Source: Branchiostoma floridae
Lineage: Eukaryota; Chordata; Leptocardii; Amphioxiformes; Branchiostomatidae
Assembly (NCBI RefSeq): GCF_000003815.2
Contig: NC_049979.1
Coordinates: forward strand, 28,392,249-28,456,248
Direction: 5' to 3'
Length of the DNA: 64,000 nt
Position numbers and translations under genes: made by a program. Of this stretch, positions 1 to 11,294 are shown in pieces (position 1 is the first letter of the stretch; each line of letters opens with the position of its first letter). The notes beneath the pieces were generated by a model. That model made no database searches. It was not told the origin of the DNA and saw only the letters and a list, made by a program, of their open reading frames with translations.

Positions 1-660
1 TTGGTCTTCTAGTGTTGTTTGAAAAAAGATAATTAGAAGTAGGGGGCAAAATAGCAATTGAATAAATAGGCTTACAGGCGCGTTCCGTGATCATTTCTAT
101 ACACGTAAAAAAAAGGAAAAACAAAATATGACAGAAAAAAAACTGGATATACTGTTAGAATAACGCTGTTAAAAAGCCCTATTTGGTCAGTCTTTTCTCG
201 CTTTGTGAGGATACTAGAGTAAGGCAGTTGTTTTGTGTCTTTCACAGTACATAATCCTTCTATTAGCCTCTCGGAAATGTACGAAAGAAGTCCCTATGGC
301 AAGGATATATCCCTTTGGTTTGTATGAAGACACAAGGCCATACCTAAGAGCCAACTACTGTCACGGCTTTTCTAAAGGAGAGAGTGCGCTAGACAGTCGA
401 GCTTTGGGTTCCAATGAAAACATTCGTAATTGAGCGATAAGCATCAGTGATAAGAGGGGTATTTTCAACGCAAGTAGGGGTGGCAGGGCGAGTTTTTACT
501 TTGTACCTAATGCCTACTGACCTGTATGTTTGTAATTAGCACACAGGGATATGCGATGGTCCGTGGAATAATACCCAAACAAAAAACAACACACACACAC
601 ACTGTATAGCCTCACCAGTCGTGCTAATATTTCTGTACATATGGTAAGATCCTTTTTTCT
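1..660. other. intergenic, nothing recognised
   Basis: Unique AT-leaning sequence with a short (AC)n run at about 590-602. The 66-codon ORF at 233-433 lacks any family resemblance. Confidence 0.5.
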
Positions 661-1213
661 ACTAGACGGTGATCGCGCTGCGCTCTCACTGCGACCTAAA
701 ACGGATGTGTGTAACCTTCGATTTCATACTGGGTATACATGTATCATACAAAATGTTAAAGTGTGACTGAAAAGACAACAAAACACACAAATCGTAAAAT
801 ATAGTTTTTTTCTGTACAATTCGTTGGGCGATATGTCAAATTTTAGGTCGCAGAGAGAGCGCGGGAAGAGCGCCGTCCTAGTTGAAGGGGGTATAACTTC
901 ATAAGAACGCGGTCAAATTTTGCTAGTGTCGCATCGTACGTCTTTTTGTCGTAGGATTTTAAAGCAGGACAACTACGGTCTAATACCCCTTTCCGAAAGG
1001 ACGGCGCTCTCACTGCGCTCTCTCTTCGACCTCAAATTTGATATATCGCTCAACGAATTGTGCAGAAAAGAAACGGATCTTTTTACACCTTTTGTGTTTT
1101 GTTGTCTTCTCGGTCACACTTTTATATTTTGTATGATATACCCAGTGTGAAAGCGAATGTTACAGGTATCCTATTTAGGTCGCAGTAAGAGCGCAGCTAG
1201 ATCGCGGTCCAGT
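661..1213. mobile_element. foldback (long inverted repeat) element
   Basis: Arms of about 230 bases face each other. ACTAGACGGTGATCGCG at 661 mirrors ATCGCGGTCCAGT at 1,213, and GACAACAAAACACACAAA near 774 mirrors TTTGTGTTTTGTTGTC near 1,095. GAGCGCCGTCC at about 867 mirrors GGACGGCGCTC at about 1,000. The spacer is about 85-110 bases. No transposase is present. Parts of the arms resemble the 12.4-kb and 14.8-kb elements. Confidence 0.85.
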
Positions 1214-1401
1214 TGAAAGGGGGCCTGACATAGCTTTTTCGGTAACGAGAATTTTCTACGACAAAGGCACAGCCATACTAGAATGCCATCGGTTTTAGAT
1301 CGTAAGACGATCGCACGACGATTGTGAGACCAATGTGACCAGCTGCAGGGCCCTATGAAGAAAACAATAATATTCGTGTCCATAGGAAATAAGATACCGT
1401 A

Positions 1402-1602
1402 GTGCCTTTAGCTTCTCCGCCAACTCAACCACCATTCGGACACCAAGCACTTACAGGAGATGGCTTACAAAGCAGAAGAGCTTTGCAAGCTGCACGTAGA
1501 CAATATCTTAACTACGGTAACCACCCTCAGGTACGTTGTGAGGTTACAGCATATCCAGAGCACAAGATATTAAAAAAAGGAAGTTCCACTGCAGAACCTT
1601 GA
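1402..1602 (+). other. unrecognised ORF, 66 codons
   Basis: An open frame containing PPTQPPFGHQALTGDGLQSR and ALQAARRQYLNYGNHPQ. The composition (Pro, Gln, Arg, few hydrophobics) is protein-like rather than random, and a donor-like CAG-GTACGT falls within it at about 1,530. I do not recognise a family. It may be a piece of a transposon or of a degraded gene beside the assembly gap. Confidence 0.2.
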
Positions 1603-1716
1603 AAAGTCGCAAGGGGGACCAAATTCGAGTCCTGTAGAGGTCGCCTCAAGACCTACTAACATTCCAAATATCACGACAATTCACCCGGGAATTCTAGAAT
1701 TATCGTCTTCAGATAC

Positions 1717-1717
<1 letters not shown>

Positions 1718-1778
<61 letters not shown>

Positions 1779-1938
1779 GGACAGACAGGCGGGCAGATAG
1801 AAAGATAGACAGACAGATAGACAAACAGACAAACACATACACAAACACAGACACACAGACGCACAAACACACACGGACACACAGAACCCGGACACCCCCA
1901 CCAGACCCATTAGACCACAGAACACCACACACACACAC
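1718..1938. repeat. (CAGA)n and CA-rich microsatellite running into an assembly gap
   Basis: CAGA/AGAC repeats pass into degenerate CA-rich sequence and then directly into the N run, so the gap was probably caused by this repeat. Confidence 0.95.
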
Positions 1939-2038
1939 NNNNNNNNNNNNNNNNNNNNNNNNNNNNNNNNNNNNNNNNNNNNNNNNNNNNNNNNNNNNNN
2001 NNNNNNNNNNNNNNNNNNNNNNNNNNNNNNNNNNNNNN
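1939..2038. other. assembly gap, 100 N
   Basis: Exactly 100 undetermined bases, the usual placeholder for a gap of unknown length. ORFs drawn across it are meaningless. Confidence 0.99.
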
Positions 2039-3342
2039 CCCAGTCTTTCAATGAAGACCAGGGCCGATTTAGGACATGAGTAAGGATTCTGATTTGTTTT
2101 ATTCGTCTTTTTCGTTTTTCTTTCTTTCTGTTTATGTATACCTGCTGTTCTTATACTACTCATGTTATAACATTCTATGTTACTTACGTTACCAGTTGCT
2201 TCAAGTTTTAACTATTTTATTTGTGAACGGGCCATCCAGTATTCTGAAAATTCATTTAACAGAAAACAGAAAAGAAATCAATCTTGTTCGTTCTCAGCGG
2301 TATGGTATTTAATTTTCCTTGATGTTACAAAAGACGTCAGGCGTGTTCATATCATTCCGTCATGACATTCGGAGTACAGTTGACGCCATTCCTTGGAAGG
2401 CACGCGCCCTTTCTAAGTAAGATAACAAGTATATAAAATCACTTTGTTCCCAAACGCTCAAAGAGCTACAACAAGTCACCGAACACTGTACACCCTACTT
2501 CCAGGTCTCCAACCCACGACATACGTCTTATATAAGTCTTATGAACTGATGTCTTCCCATAGTAGGGCATGTATTTGTGTGTGGGCGTAGGCCGACGTGA
2601 CGGAAGAACGTAGGGAATCCCTTCTAGGAAAATCCCCCCCACCTGACATACATACAAACACCTTATGTAACAACTTAAAAGTGACGTACTTATATGGAAT
2701 GAGTCAAACCCACGTCAGTGGACGTAGGAGTTTCCCCCCTACGCACTAAAACAAACCTAATCCCCAACATTACATAACGGTCATAACATCTACGTGGGAG
2801 TAGCGTCTACGTGCTTACGTTGATACTCAAGGAAGTGGGTAGGAAGAAGGTGTTTTAATGGTAGAAGCACTTAAAGGTGGGGTAAAGTAAACTTTAAGAT
2901 TACATAGTACGGATAAGGTTGTACATAAGGGGTTTGGCCAACCAAAAAAGCCCTTAATAGGCCACGTAAACGTCTTTGCTTGTCACTTCATAACCCCTTT
3001 TTCTTAATATTAACCTTCTAGAATACCTACTGTCAATGTCTAAGATGCTGTATAAGACGTTTGCTATCGTATTCTTTTTCTAAGAAACCACGCAGGGTTG
3101 GAAAGCAATACACTTTTGAAATAACAAAAAAGGTCGAGTCGACATGGTAATTCATTGCCAAGTAAAAAGATTATCCTTTAAAAGCAGGTGGCTGTAGTAA
3201 ATGGGCTGTGATATTGTAGAGTGTATGTCAACTGGTGGGTTGGAACAAGTTCACTACAGGTGAAGGCACTACTGAGAAATCAAACGGTTCTATGTATTTA
3301 GAATCATATGATCTTTACACGTGTGTTACTTGAACTTCATGA
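2039..3342. other. intergenic, nothing recognised
   Basis: No supported gene. The stretch 2,460-2,900 has recurrent CTACGT/ACGTAG words but no clear element ends. Confidence 0.5.
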
Positions 3343-3894
3343 TAAGGCCACAGCAAGTAAATTTTATGGATGACATCCTCTGCAGACTGCAAAAATAGTG
3401 CGATAGGGCGAAAATAAACAAGATAGGTGAAAAAAAAACACAAGATGGCTACATTTTCAAAAATAGGTACCATAAAGTTGTGGTGACTGTTGTAAAAATA
3501 ATTAAAGGGACAAAACATGGTATCAGAGCCAACAAGGCATTCATTCCTGTATTCAAGACATATACTGGTGTGGTAAAAGTGACACTAGTGTGGTAGACTG
3601 GCATCACCAACAAAGTTGGTAACCACACTCATGCCATCCATATTGGTGTCCTCTTTTACAACTATCCAATAAGTTTCATTTTAACAACTACAGTCCTGGG
3701 TACCTCGCAAGTGCCACTTCTACAAGTACAATTATTAGGCTACAACACAATATATTTGCTGATTTTGGTACTTTATCGTCATGTTGACCATCCCTGCAGA
3801 AGAAAAAAATTCTTGTTTTTTTTCTGAAATCAGGCGTTCGCGAAAATTAATGCGCGCGCTGATGTCATTCATAAAATTTACTTGCTGTGGCCTA
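3343..3894. mobile_element. MITE, AGGCCA...GGATGACATCC family, copy 1
   Basis: Left end AAGGCCACAGCAAGTAAATT then TTATGGATGACATCC; right end mirrored as GATGTCATTCATAAAATTTA then CTTGCTGTGGCCT. No coding capacity recognised. Confidence 0.82.
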
Positions 3895-4915
3895 AGTTCT
3901 TTTGCAGTAGCATTGAACTATGAGAGCTTCTTGGAATCCCGTACACATAATCTACAGGCGACGTAGGCTCAGTATGACAAGAACAAAAAATCCAAGAAGA
4001 TGACATGTCCTTCGTCGTAGATTATACTGTATTAGTAGACTTAGATAGAAAGTAGATTCCCTGTATTAATACATATGTATTGCACCGAAGAATGTATATT
4101 GCTTATGCGTTTTAAAAACCAACTATTGCTATATAAACCCCTATGTACAATCCTACACGTTTACCATTTCCAAGAAGCAAGAAGAAGCTGAACTTTTATA
4201 TGCTACACTAGATATATTATATTTTTTGCCTGTGTGTTTTGTCTTTGTTGTGACCTGCACTTAGCTCGGTTGGGCAAAATAAACAATAAAGGTTTCTATC
4301 TATTCATTATCACGCGTGTTTTTGCCAGATATGACACGTCTATCTACTGGTATCTATGTACTCTTTCTCATGGGGTGCAGTACAAGAGAAAAATGTCCCC
4401 AAAAAGACCTCACAAATCATACCGGTTCATATCGGACCCATACTTCTGCTTGGAGATTACTACACATGTACAACAATGATCTGATGTATTCAAAACTAGA
4501 ACACGAAGCCATCAGGCCTTCGTTCATTTATTAATCTTTTTCTTCCTTCCTTTCTTCTTTCGTTGCCCATTTTCGTTTTTTTCAAATATCACTTTCTTCA
4601 TCCAACCCTTTCTTCATTTTTCTTTTCTTGTGAAAATTCTTGTCACCGAAAAGGCTGTCTTGGATAATTGTTTGTCCGCGGTTGGTTCTGTCACAGCCTG
4701 TGCTGATTATGATGCTAATCTGGCTTCCATTCTTCCTTCATTCGTTTGTTGTCCTCTTCAATTACTTTTAATTTTCGACGTTTTATTGGGTTATCAACTT
4801 AAGTATGGCTTGTAACAAACAAACATACTGAACACTGTTCTGAAGACCTTCGTACAAACAGACCTCGCTATACACCAAGGTAAACAAAATATAAAATGTT
4901 TGCAAAGGTCTAGCC
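3895..4915. other. intergenic, nothing recognised
   Basis: AT-rich with a pyrimidine-rich TTCTTCCTTCCTTTCTTC tract near 4,540-4,630. ORFs are short and featureless. Confidence 0.5.
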
Positions 4916-5386
4916 TAAAGCCCCCTTCAAACGAGAGCACGAATGAGCCGGAATGCCGTCGGAATAAAAATTATTTTCTATTCGTGTCAATTCTTGGCAA
5001 TTCGTACTGTATTCTAAACATTCTTACTGCATTCCAAATATTCGTCCCCGTTCTTCTGGCTGGCTCGAAAGTTTTTGACATGTCAAAAACTGTCGAGATG
5101 CATTCGAAGTGGAGAAATATCGAATGGCATTCATAGTGGATTCTAAGTGTATTCTAACTATTCTAACTGCAGTCTGACCGCATTCTGCGGCATTCCAACA
5201 TTATTCGAAACATTCTTATCTCATTCGACGGAGAGCCGAAACGGCAAGCCATCTCGAATCCTGCCAGAATGCGGCCGAAAGAATATCTCGAATGCAGTGA
5301 GAGTGTCTAGAATACACTACGAATAGAAAGGGATTTTCATTCTGACGGCATTCTGGCTCGTTCCTTCTCGTGTGAACGGGATTTAA
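4916..5386. mobile_element. foldback MITE rich in ATTC/GAAT words
   Basis: The terminal arms match over about 45 bases: TAAAGCCCCCTTCAAACGAG at the left and, reversed, TTAAATCCCGTTCACACGAG at the right. GAGCCGGAATGCCG is mirrored by GAGCCAGAATGCCG. The centre is a perfect palindrome, GTTTTTGACATGTCAAAAAC. A related end (about 5,387-5,507) abuts the right side, suggesting a compound of two elements. Confidence 0.82.
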
Positions 5387-5884
5387 GGCCCATTTGGAAT
5401 TCCCACCCGAATGGCACTGAATGTGGGCACGAATTTTGCAAATACTTCATTCCGGCTGGTTCTGCTTGATTCCTGCTGATTCGATTTCAGTGTGAAGGCC
5501 CTGTAACACACTACGGAGCGGTTTTTTCTTACTGGAACATACATGAATTCATCAGCCCCTCCAGATCTGTCCTGCCACCTGCTACATAATGTAATCAGAC
5601 AACACGTCACAGGTGCTACTTTACCAGTAACCATGGAGACAGCAAAGTTGTCGTTCAAGTCATTGACCTCATTGGTTTAGAAGAGAAGAAGAAGAGGAAG
5701 AAGAAATGGAGAAGAACAATATGTTTCCTTCAATGAAGGTAAACATAATCAGTTCTGTTGGAGGTCGACTGCATGGTCATGTTATAGGTTTAAGTCCTGG
5801 ATTCGAATCCCTCCTAACCATGTGAAATGAACTTTGCAACTATTTCCCTACCAAACTCAGGTGAAAATAAATGCCTTGTTTTAG

Positions 5885-6329
5885 TTATATAGTTTTATTG
5901 CACAACAATTGTACGGGGTACAAAGTTAATCTCCAAGCAGATCCTACGGTGCCATAAGATAGTATCAAAGCTGGCCAAGGAGTGTAGCTGGCTAAGGGAG
6001 TCAAACAGGCACCGGGAAGTTTGATACTATACATTGCTCACCGTGGATCTGGTTGGAGATTAGTACAAAGTATGGCATCTACAAAACTACAGTTCTATAA
6101 CTTAACGCTTATCTAACTAATACAGAAATTGTAGTATGGGATAAATTTCTTACAGTTGTTGGAGGCTTTTACAATCATTGGAGGAATTTCTAATGTCTAA
6201 ACCTTCTTTGATGTATTTTCCTATATCTGTCATGCAGGGATTGTCACATGTCATGATGTATTTGAATTTGCACTTCAGGTCCATCGAGATAAACCCTTGT
6301 GTATGAAATGACAGCCTTGTGTACAGAGA
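5885..6329 (-). mobile_element. 3' tail of a non-LTR retrotransposon (LINE), copy 1
   Basis: On the minus strand this matches the LINE tail at about 60.39-60.69 kb almost base for base, ending with AATAAAACTAT. It includes the last codons of the ORF and the 3' UTR. It is interrupted by a 136-bp MITE at 5,927-6,062 and cut on its 5' side at 6,330, where another MITE begins. Confidence 0.88.
5927..6062. mobile_element. 136-bp MITE with 9-bp target duplication
   Basis: The ends are TAATCTCCAAGCAGATCC and, reversed from the right, TAATCTCCAACCAGATCC. It is flanked on both sides by GTACAAAGT (5,918-5,926 and 6,063-6,071). The LINE copy at 60.65 kb has the same sequence with a single GTACAAAGT and no insert, so it is a natural empty site. 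Internally ATAGTATCAAA mirrors TTTGATACTAT. A 9-bp duplication would fit Mutator-like or Merlin-like transposases; the superfamily is inferred. Confidence 0.93.
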
Positions 6330-6536
6330 TTAGGCCTACGTCTCATTTCCAAACAGGCCTGGCAGCTTTCGGGAACGAAAAGTATGATATAAAAGATACC
6401 AAACTACACAAGACGTAAAGAGAATAGTCGCGGGCATTATTTGTGTAGATCTATATCTTTTACGTATAAATTTCTATTTTTCGTTTCCACAAACAGCCCG
6501 GTCGGGCCCCAGTTTGGAAATTTGACGTAAGCCTAA
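6330..6536. mobile_element. MITE, TTAGGCYTACGTC family, copy 1
   Basis: Inverted ends TTAGGCCTACGTCTCATTTC and, reversed, TTAGGCTTACGTCAAATTTC extend inwards through GGGCC-type and AACGAAAA-type words. It shares most of its sequence with 14,605-14,810, including ATGATATAAAAGATAC. Confidence 0.87.
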
Positions 6537-6791
6537 AGTTTATATGGACGTCTCCTCGAGTATAGCCTGGATTCCAGACCCCCAGCCCGATCTCAATAAT
6601 CTATCGTGCAGAGTCTAGCTCAGATGACCTGTGTGGGCCCTGGAAACAGTCTGATATCCAGACTATCTCGGAAGGGATATAAAGGTGAAGGCCTCATGTT
6701 TGAATGGAGTAACACCTCGAGTACGTTAAAGATCCTTAGCCACACGTATTATCGATAAGCTGTAAGTGGAGCAAACTAAGTGCATGGCTCG

Positions 6792-7098
6792 CTTAAGCTA
6801 AGGGCACAACCCGTCGTAGGTGCAAATGGTATGGATCCGTAAGTGGTAAGTACCGCCTCCGTACCAACTCGTAGGGAATCCGACGGATTTTGGAGCACGC
6901 AGACACGCCGTAGAATTTTACGTGCAGGCAAACCTTTGTGTGCCATAGGGCTGCGGATTCGCCCCCGTACGTTCCAGTACGGGCGACGCGCCTGTCCTGT
7001 ACCGCCTGAACGTTTTTAGAAATACGTGGCGGACGTGGCTTCTAAAAAAAAACGTACGGACAAATTGCACGTACGGCGGGTTGTGCCCTTAGCTTAAG
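6792..7098. mobile_element. MITE with CTTAAGCTAAGGGCACAACC ends
   Basis: About 22-base inverted ends reading CTTAAGCTAAGGGCACAACC then CG, perfect on both sides, enclose about 260 bases of CpG-richer sequence with further internal mirrored words (GTACGG/CCGTAC). No ORF of note. Confidence 0.88.
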
Positions 7099-7156
7099 CC
7101 TGTACTTACTGTGAAATGCCGGTGTGAAGCACTTGAAACGCGAAATAATCTTATCA

Positions 7157-7548
7157 AAGGCCACACTTATTTAATCTTATGAATGACATCCTCAGGAGAC
7201 CAAAAGAAAAATCAAGCACAGAAAAAAATGTCGCCAAACCACGGGACTAAACATCCAGTCCATTCTTTCCCAGGCCTGGGTCAAGTGTGTTATGTTCACC
7301 TCCAGTAAGACTGTAAGAGACAATTGTCGCCATTCCAATAATCTTTTTATTGCAATTCTTGTTTAAAGAGGGGAACAGCGGCACTGTGGCACCCATGCCC
7401 TGACCATGTGCCCCTTACCCTGGAGAGCAGGTCCTCTTGCAAGCATAGAATTGCCAGATTGACCAGGGGTGCTTTTTGAGTGACATGTGGCTACAGTTTT
7501 ACTATGCGCGCGCGGATGTCATCCATACAATTGAGTCAATGTGGCCTT
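7157..7548. mobile_element. MITE, AGGCCA...GGATGACATCC family, copy 2
   Basis: Left end AAGGCCACACTTATTTAATC with ATGAATGACATCCTC; right end GCGGATGTCATCCATACAAT then GTGGCCTT. Same layout as the copies at 3.3, 51.2 and 53.9 kb. Confidence 0.8.
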
Positions 7549-10417
7549 ATAGTTTTTTAGCACGAAAGTTCATCTGTGTTGGTAAAAGACATTAAGAAAG
7601 AAGACATAAATTTATCGATCCCACACTTCAAATGAATGGGACTTACCCAACATATTCTTCTGGTCAGTGACCTTGAACAGAGACGGGGGGCGACACAGGT
7701 TATCTGGCACTTACGACTCGTTGCTGCAGTCACGTGACTTTAACGTCGCATTCTGGAAATGGTAGCAGACCGGTCCATTCCATCAGTCGACAATTTGGGT
7801 AAGTCCCAAATATTTGAAGCGTTGTTTAGATAAAATTAAACTTATTGTTGACTACAGAAAGGTTTGAACAGGCAACTTGTTTCTAAAAAAGAACTCCAGT
7901 ATCGATTCACACGCCTGGAGCTCTCAGGTGCCTTACATCTATTACAACTTCTTCCCCAGGGTGAAAACTACCCAAAACAAAAACAAGATCCTAGAATCCA
8001 TCTCATCCTGTTTGGACACAAATCAAAAGAACGACGAAAGTCTGATGAAAATATGACCTCCCTCGCACGGGTAAAAATAGAGCTAGTGTTGTTTCTCCCC
8101 GCAAAGAATCCTTTGATGTCTAGGAAAGCTTGGGATATCAAATGAAGAAACATCCTCTGTAAAAAAAAACGTGACTTTAAAATAGACAGCACACTACTGA
8201 TACTCTATTTCAGTCACGTGTATGTTTTATGACCTATAAAAAGGTTCAGACAGGTGTTGTATTTCCAGTCACATGTCTAACGGGAGGTGCCCCAACACGG
8301 TACCCTTTTTCTTGCGCTCAAACTCATGGCGCTCCATCGCTAGTTGCCTGAGAGTGGTCAAATTTTGATGACTGAATTTTTTACTCATAGATTTGAACAA
8401 CATGCTTGAATAAGAAATGCATTCATGTGGTTCATGAACCTTTCGCGCTGCGTGTTACAAGCGGCAAACAATGAGAGACAATTTCGTGTATGTAACCTTC
8501 CAATTTTGTGCTACGCTGGACAGTGTGCCTAACTCGGTACGCTTTTTTTAATATTTTGCTCTCTTCAGAAGTAAGTGGTAAATCTAAGTACACAGAAAAA
8601 AAATTAATAGTATGATATTTTAGCTTTTTTTGACAGTAAAATCGTGACTGTATGTACTTCTTGTCTCACATGAGGAATTCTGTACCTAGAACAATCCAGC
8701 TGATGTTTTACGGGCAATGGGCTGAATGCACTGATTGTGAATGCCCGACTAAAAAAACCATTACGAAAAAATGACACCGCCAACATCAACAAAACTCTGT
8801 CTGATTATATGAAAATATCATCTACATCTCTCTGCCAAGTCTTATTTTCATAGACAGCACGAATCATTTGTTACAGTCAAATAAATCTTTGGAGCGTTCT
8901 CTAGTCTGCCACCTTCACGGCCACACTCCCTTGGGAGTACAATGGTGGCAATGTTTATGTCGCTTCCTTTTGGTTTCTTTTCTACTCAACAAACATTTTA
9001 AGACCCATATTCACAGTGTTTTATGGAGCTTTATTTATGTGTATCATGGCAGTTGTGTGACTGCTTGGATGAGTTCGTATAGTTAGCGACACAAGCCGCC
9101 AATACGCAGAGGCCGGTGACCGTAGTGATTCAGCACTGTCAACATTACTGTTAGAATTCTGCTCTTAAAACATGAAGTAAATATGTTAAAGTATACTTGG
9201 AATGCAAATTAAAGCTGTGTGCATGGACTTGGTTTATTTACCTTTGTAATCAGCATAGTCAGTGGCAACAAACACGGTGTACTTATGGATAATAAGATCA
9301 GCAAAAAATCCGTACCGTCTTACGACGGGGACCGTCTTAGGGCGGCCCCCGTTACTTCAATACAGGAGCATCCACGTAGCCAGTCTTCTAACGCATGAGT
9401 ACAGACCTTTATAGTTATGTTCCACGATAGAGAAACATATTGTTTCACTGGTGTGTTCTTCTTTCTTGTTCTTCTGTCAAGAAAGCAGGTAGATGTACGA
9501 TGGCAACTCTATGAATGCAGAAAGCTGTCTTTGTTCTTATTCGTTATGTGGCATGTTAGGTGATCCGATGTATGCTGAGAAGGTTATGTTATCACTTTTC
9601 AAGTCAGTCATTCAGTCTGTTTTTGTTTGTTTGTTTACTTGCTTGTAACGCTAGAAAGCGTATCTGTTGGTGTTTTGGTATGTGTTGGGAAAATGAACAA
9701 ATGGATTTATGATTAGCCCCTGGTGGCTTTCCATGATATTGCAGCAAGACCTAATGTCCTCATTTGCATACTTAATGAGAAAAAGCTTCAGTAGCCTCTT
9801 TGAAAAACCCTCTTAACTTGTGTTATTTGCTTAGGGTGAATCCTTAACTGACTTGATTTATGCAAATGATTACCTAATTAGCATAATCAATGAGAAACCT
9901 TTAGAATACGTCAATTGTAAAATATAAGATCATTTGGTGAAGGCATAAAGTCGCGGAAATCTTGTTAGTTCTACCATGTCGGCTAGGTAGAAACGAGCAA
10001 AACAGAGTAGTGCAGTCATTGCAAAAGTCAACCAGCAAATGATTTCCATACGTAGTTTCTGTTGGAACATACTAAGACAATACAATCTCCTAAAAGAACT
10101 GTGATTTAGTGTTACTACGCCATGTTCTATGGGTTCAGTCACTTTATGACTTCCCTTATCTTAAAGCTTTCAAAATTTCGGCATTTTTGTCATGATAACG
10201 TTTGGTCAACCGTTTATTTTTGATACACATTTACATCAGTTCTTGGGTGTTCAGAGGACGGCATCCATGAAATAAAGTCATTGCCTCCTATGTACAGGTC
10301 ATTCCATGACCTATATGGAGTGTTTTGTCCAAGCAGTGGTAAGGTGATATTACCTGGGGTTTTAGCGAGAGAGTTGAAGAAATGGGATATGAAATGAAAG
10401 CACAGGCGTTTTTTTAT
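7549..10417. other. intergenic, no gene recognised
   Basis: Mostly unique AT-rich sequence. A motif CGGTACCCTTTTT/CGGTACGCTTTTT follows CAACACGG/CTAACTCGG at about 8,285 and 8,525. The ORF at 7,864-8,145 and its antisense partner have no recognisable family. Confidence 0.5.
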
Positions 10418-10692
10418 TGTGGGTGTGAATGTGTATGCATATGCACTGTGTGCTCGTATATATGCGTGTGCGTGTGTGTGTGTGTGTGTTTGTACTGTGT
10501 GTCTCTGTGTCTGTCTGTCTGCGTATGCGTGCTTGCGTCTGTGTTTGCGTGTGTATTGTGTGCCTGAATGTGTTTGTATATGCACTGTGTGTATATATCC
10601 GTGTGCGTGTGTGTGTTTGTATATGTGTGTCTCTGTGTCTGTCTGTCTGTGTATGCGTGCTTGCGTCTGTGTTTGCGTGTGTTTCTCCATGA
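10418..10692. repeat. TG-rich tract with a duplicated longer unit
   Basis: Imperfect TG repeats in which a longer block, including TGTCTCTGTGTCTGTCTGTC and GCGTGCTTGCGTCTGTGTT, occurs twice about 130 bases apart. ORFs here are repeat artefacts. Confidence 0.92.
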
Positions 10693-10794
10693 AAAAGATG
10701 TAAACTTTCCCTGACGGTCGTCACAATATTCCTGCATCTGTATTTCCTATAACTTTACTGATATACTGTCTATGCGTGCTTTTTGGCTCAAACT

Positions 10795-11036
10795 TAGACC
10801 ATGTTGATTTGATTACTAGTATATGGATGGCATCCGGGCTCGCGTATCCCTCCTTCCAAAAGAAATTTTGTAAATCGTAAATCGTAAATCTGTAAATCGT
10901 ACAAAGCAGTCATGAAATGAGCCAATGCAATGTATGCCGTAGATCGCAAAAAAAAATTTGTTTGGTCAAACTTTTTTTGATTCGCACCCTCGCATCAGTT
11001 TTTGGGGTTCCCAGAGGATTTCATCCATATCATATG
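10795..11036. mobile_element. MITE, GGCCATGTTGATTTGATT family, partial copy
   Basis: The left end GACCATGTTGATTTGATT with ATATGGATGGCATCC is clear. The right end is represented only by CAGAGGATTTCATCCATATC. It contains a short AAATCGTAAATCGTAAATC repeat. Confidence 0.65.
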
Positions 11037-11097
11037 ATAAAACAATCTGTCCATGGACAGTCGGTACAAAGTCTACAAAATGTCAAGTGTCGTAACG

Positions 11098-11294
11098 TTA
11101 ATTCACCGTTATCCGTTGTTTTCAAAAGCAGGGTATTTAGGGCTATCATACCAACGAAATTTGAATTCAAACTGCCATATTTTGAAAATATTACAATTTG
11201 AAACAACCGTCCGTCGACTTGATATCCCTATTATAAAATGTGCTGTTTTGAAAAACAACGAATATAGGTTACCCCACGGATAAAGGTGAACTAG
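11098..11294. mobile_element. MITE, TAGTTCACCTTTATC family, diverged copy
   Basis: The right end GGTTACCCCACGGATAAAGG then TGAACTA is intact; the left end is degraded (TTCACCGTTATCCGTTG). It shares GAAACAACCGT and CTTGATATCCCTA with the 32.7-kb copy. Confidence 0.75.

Noticed and set aside
1671-2163. 126- and 160-codon minus-strand ORFs
   Set aside because: They run through 100 N and a CAGA repeat, so the reading frame has no meaning.
5765-5825. tRNA-like stretch (GGATTCGAATCC, followed by TAACCA)
   Set aside because: The T-arm has an extra base and the stem does not pair properly; no matching acceptor or D arm. At most a tRNA-derived relic.
10214-10737. ORFs of 90-158 codons over the TG-rich tract
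   Set aside because: Open in many frames on both strands because the sequence is a dinucleotide-like repeat; the translations are Cys/Val or His/Thr strings.
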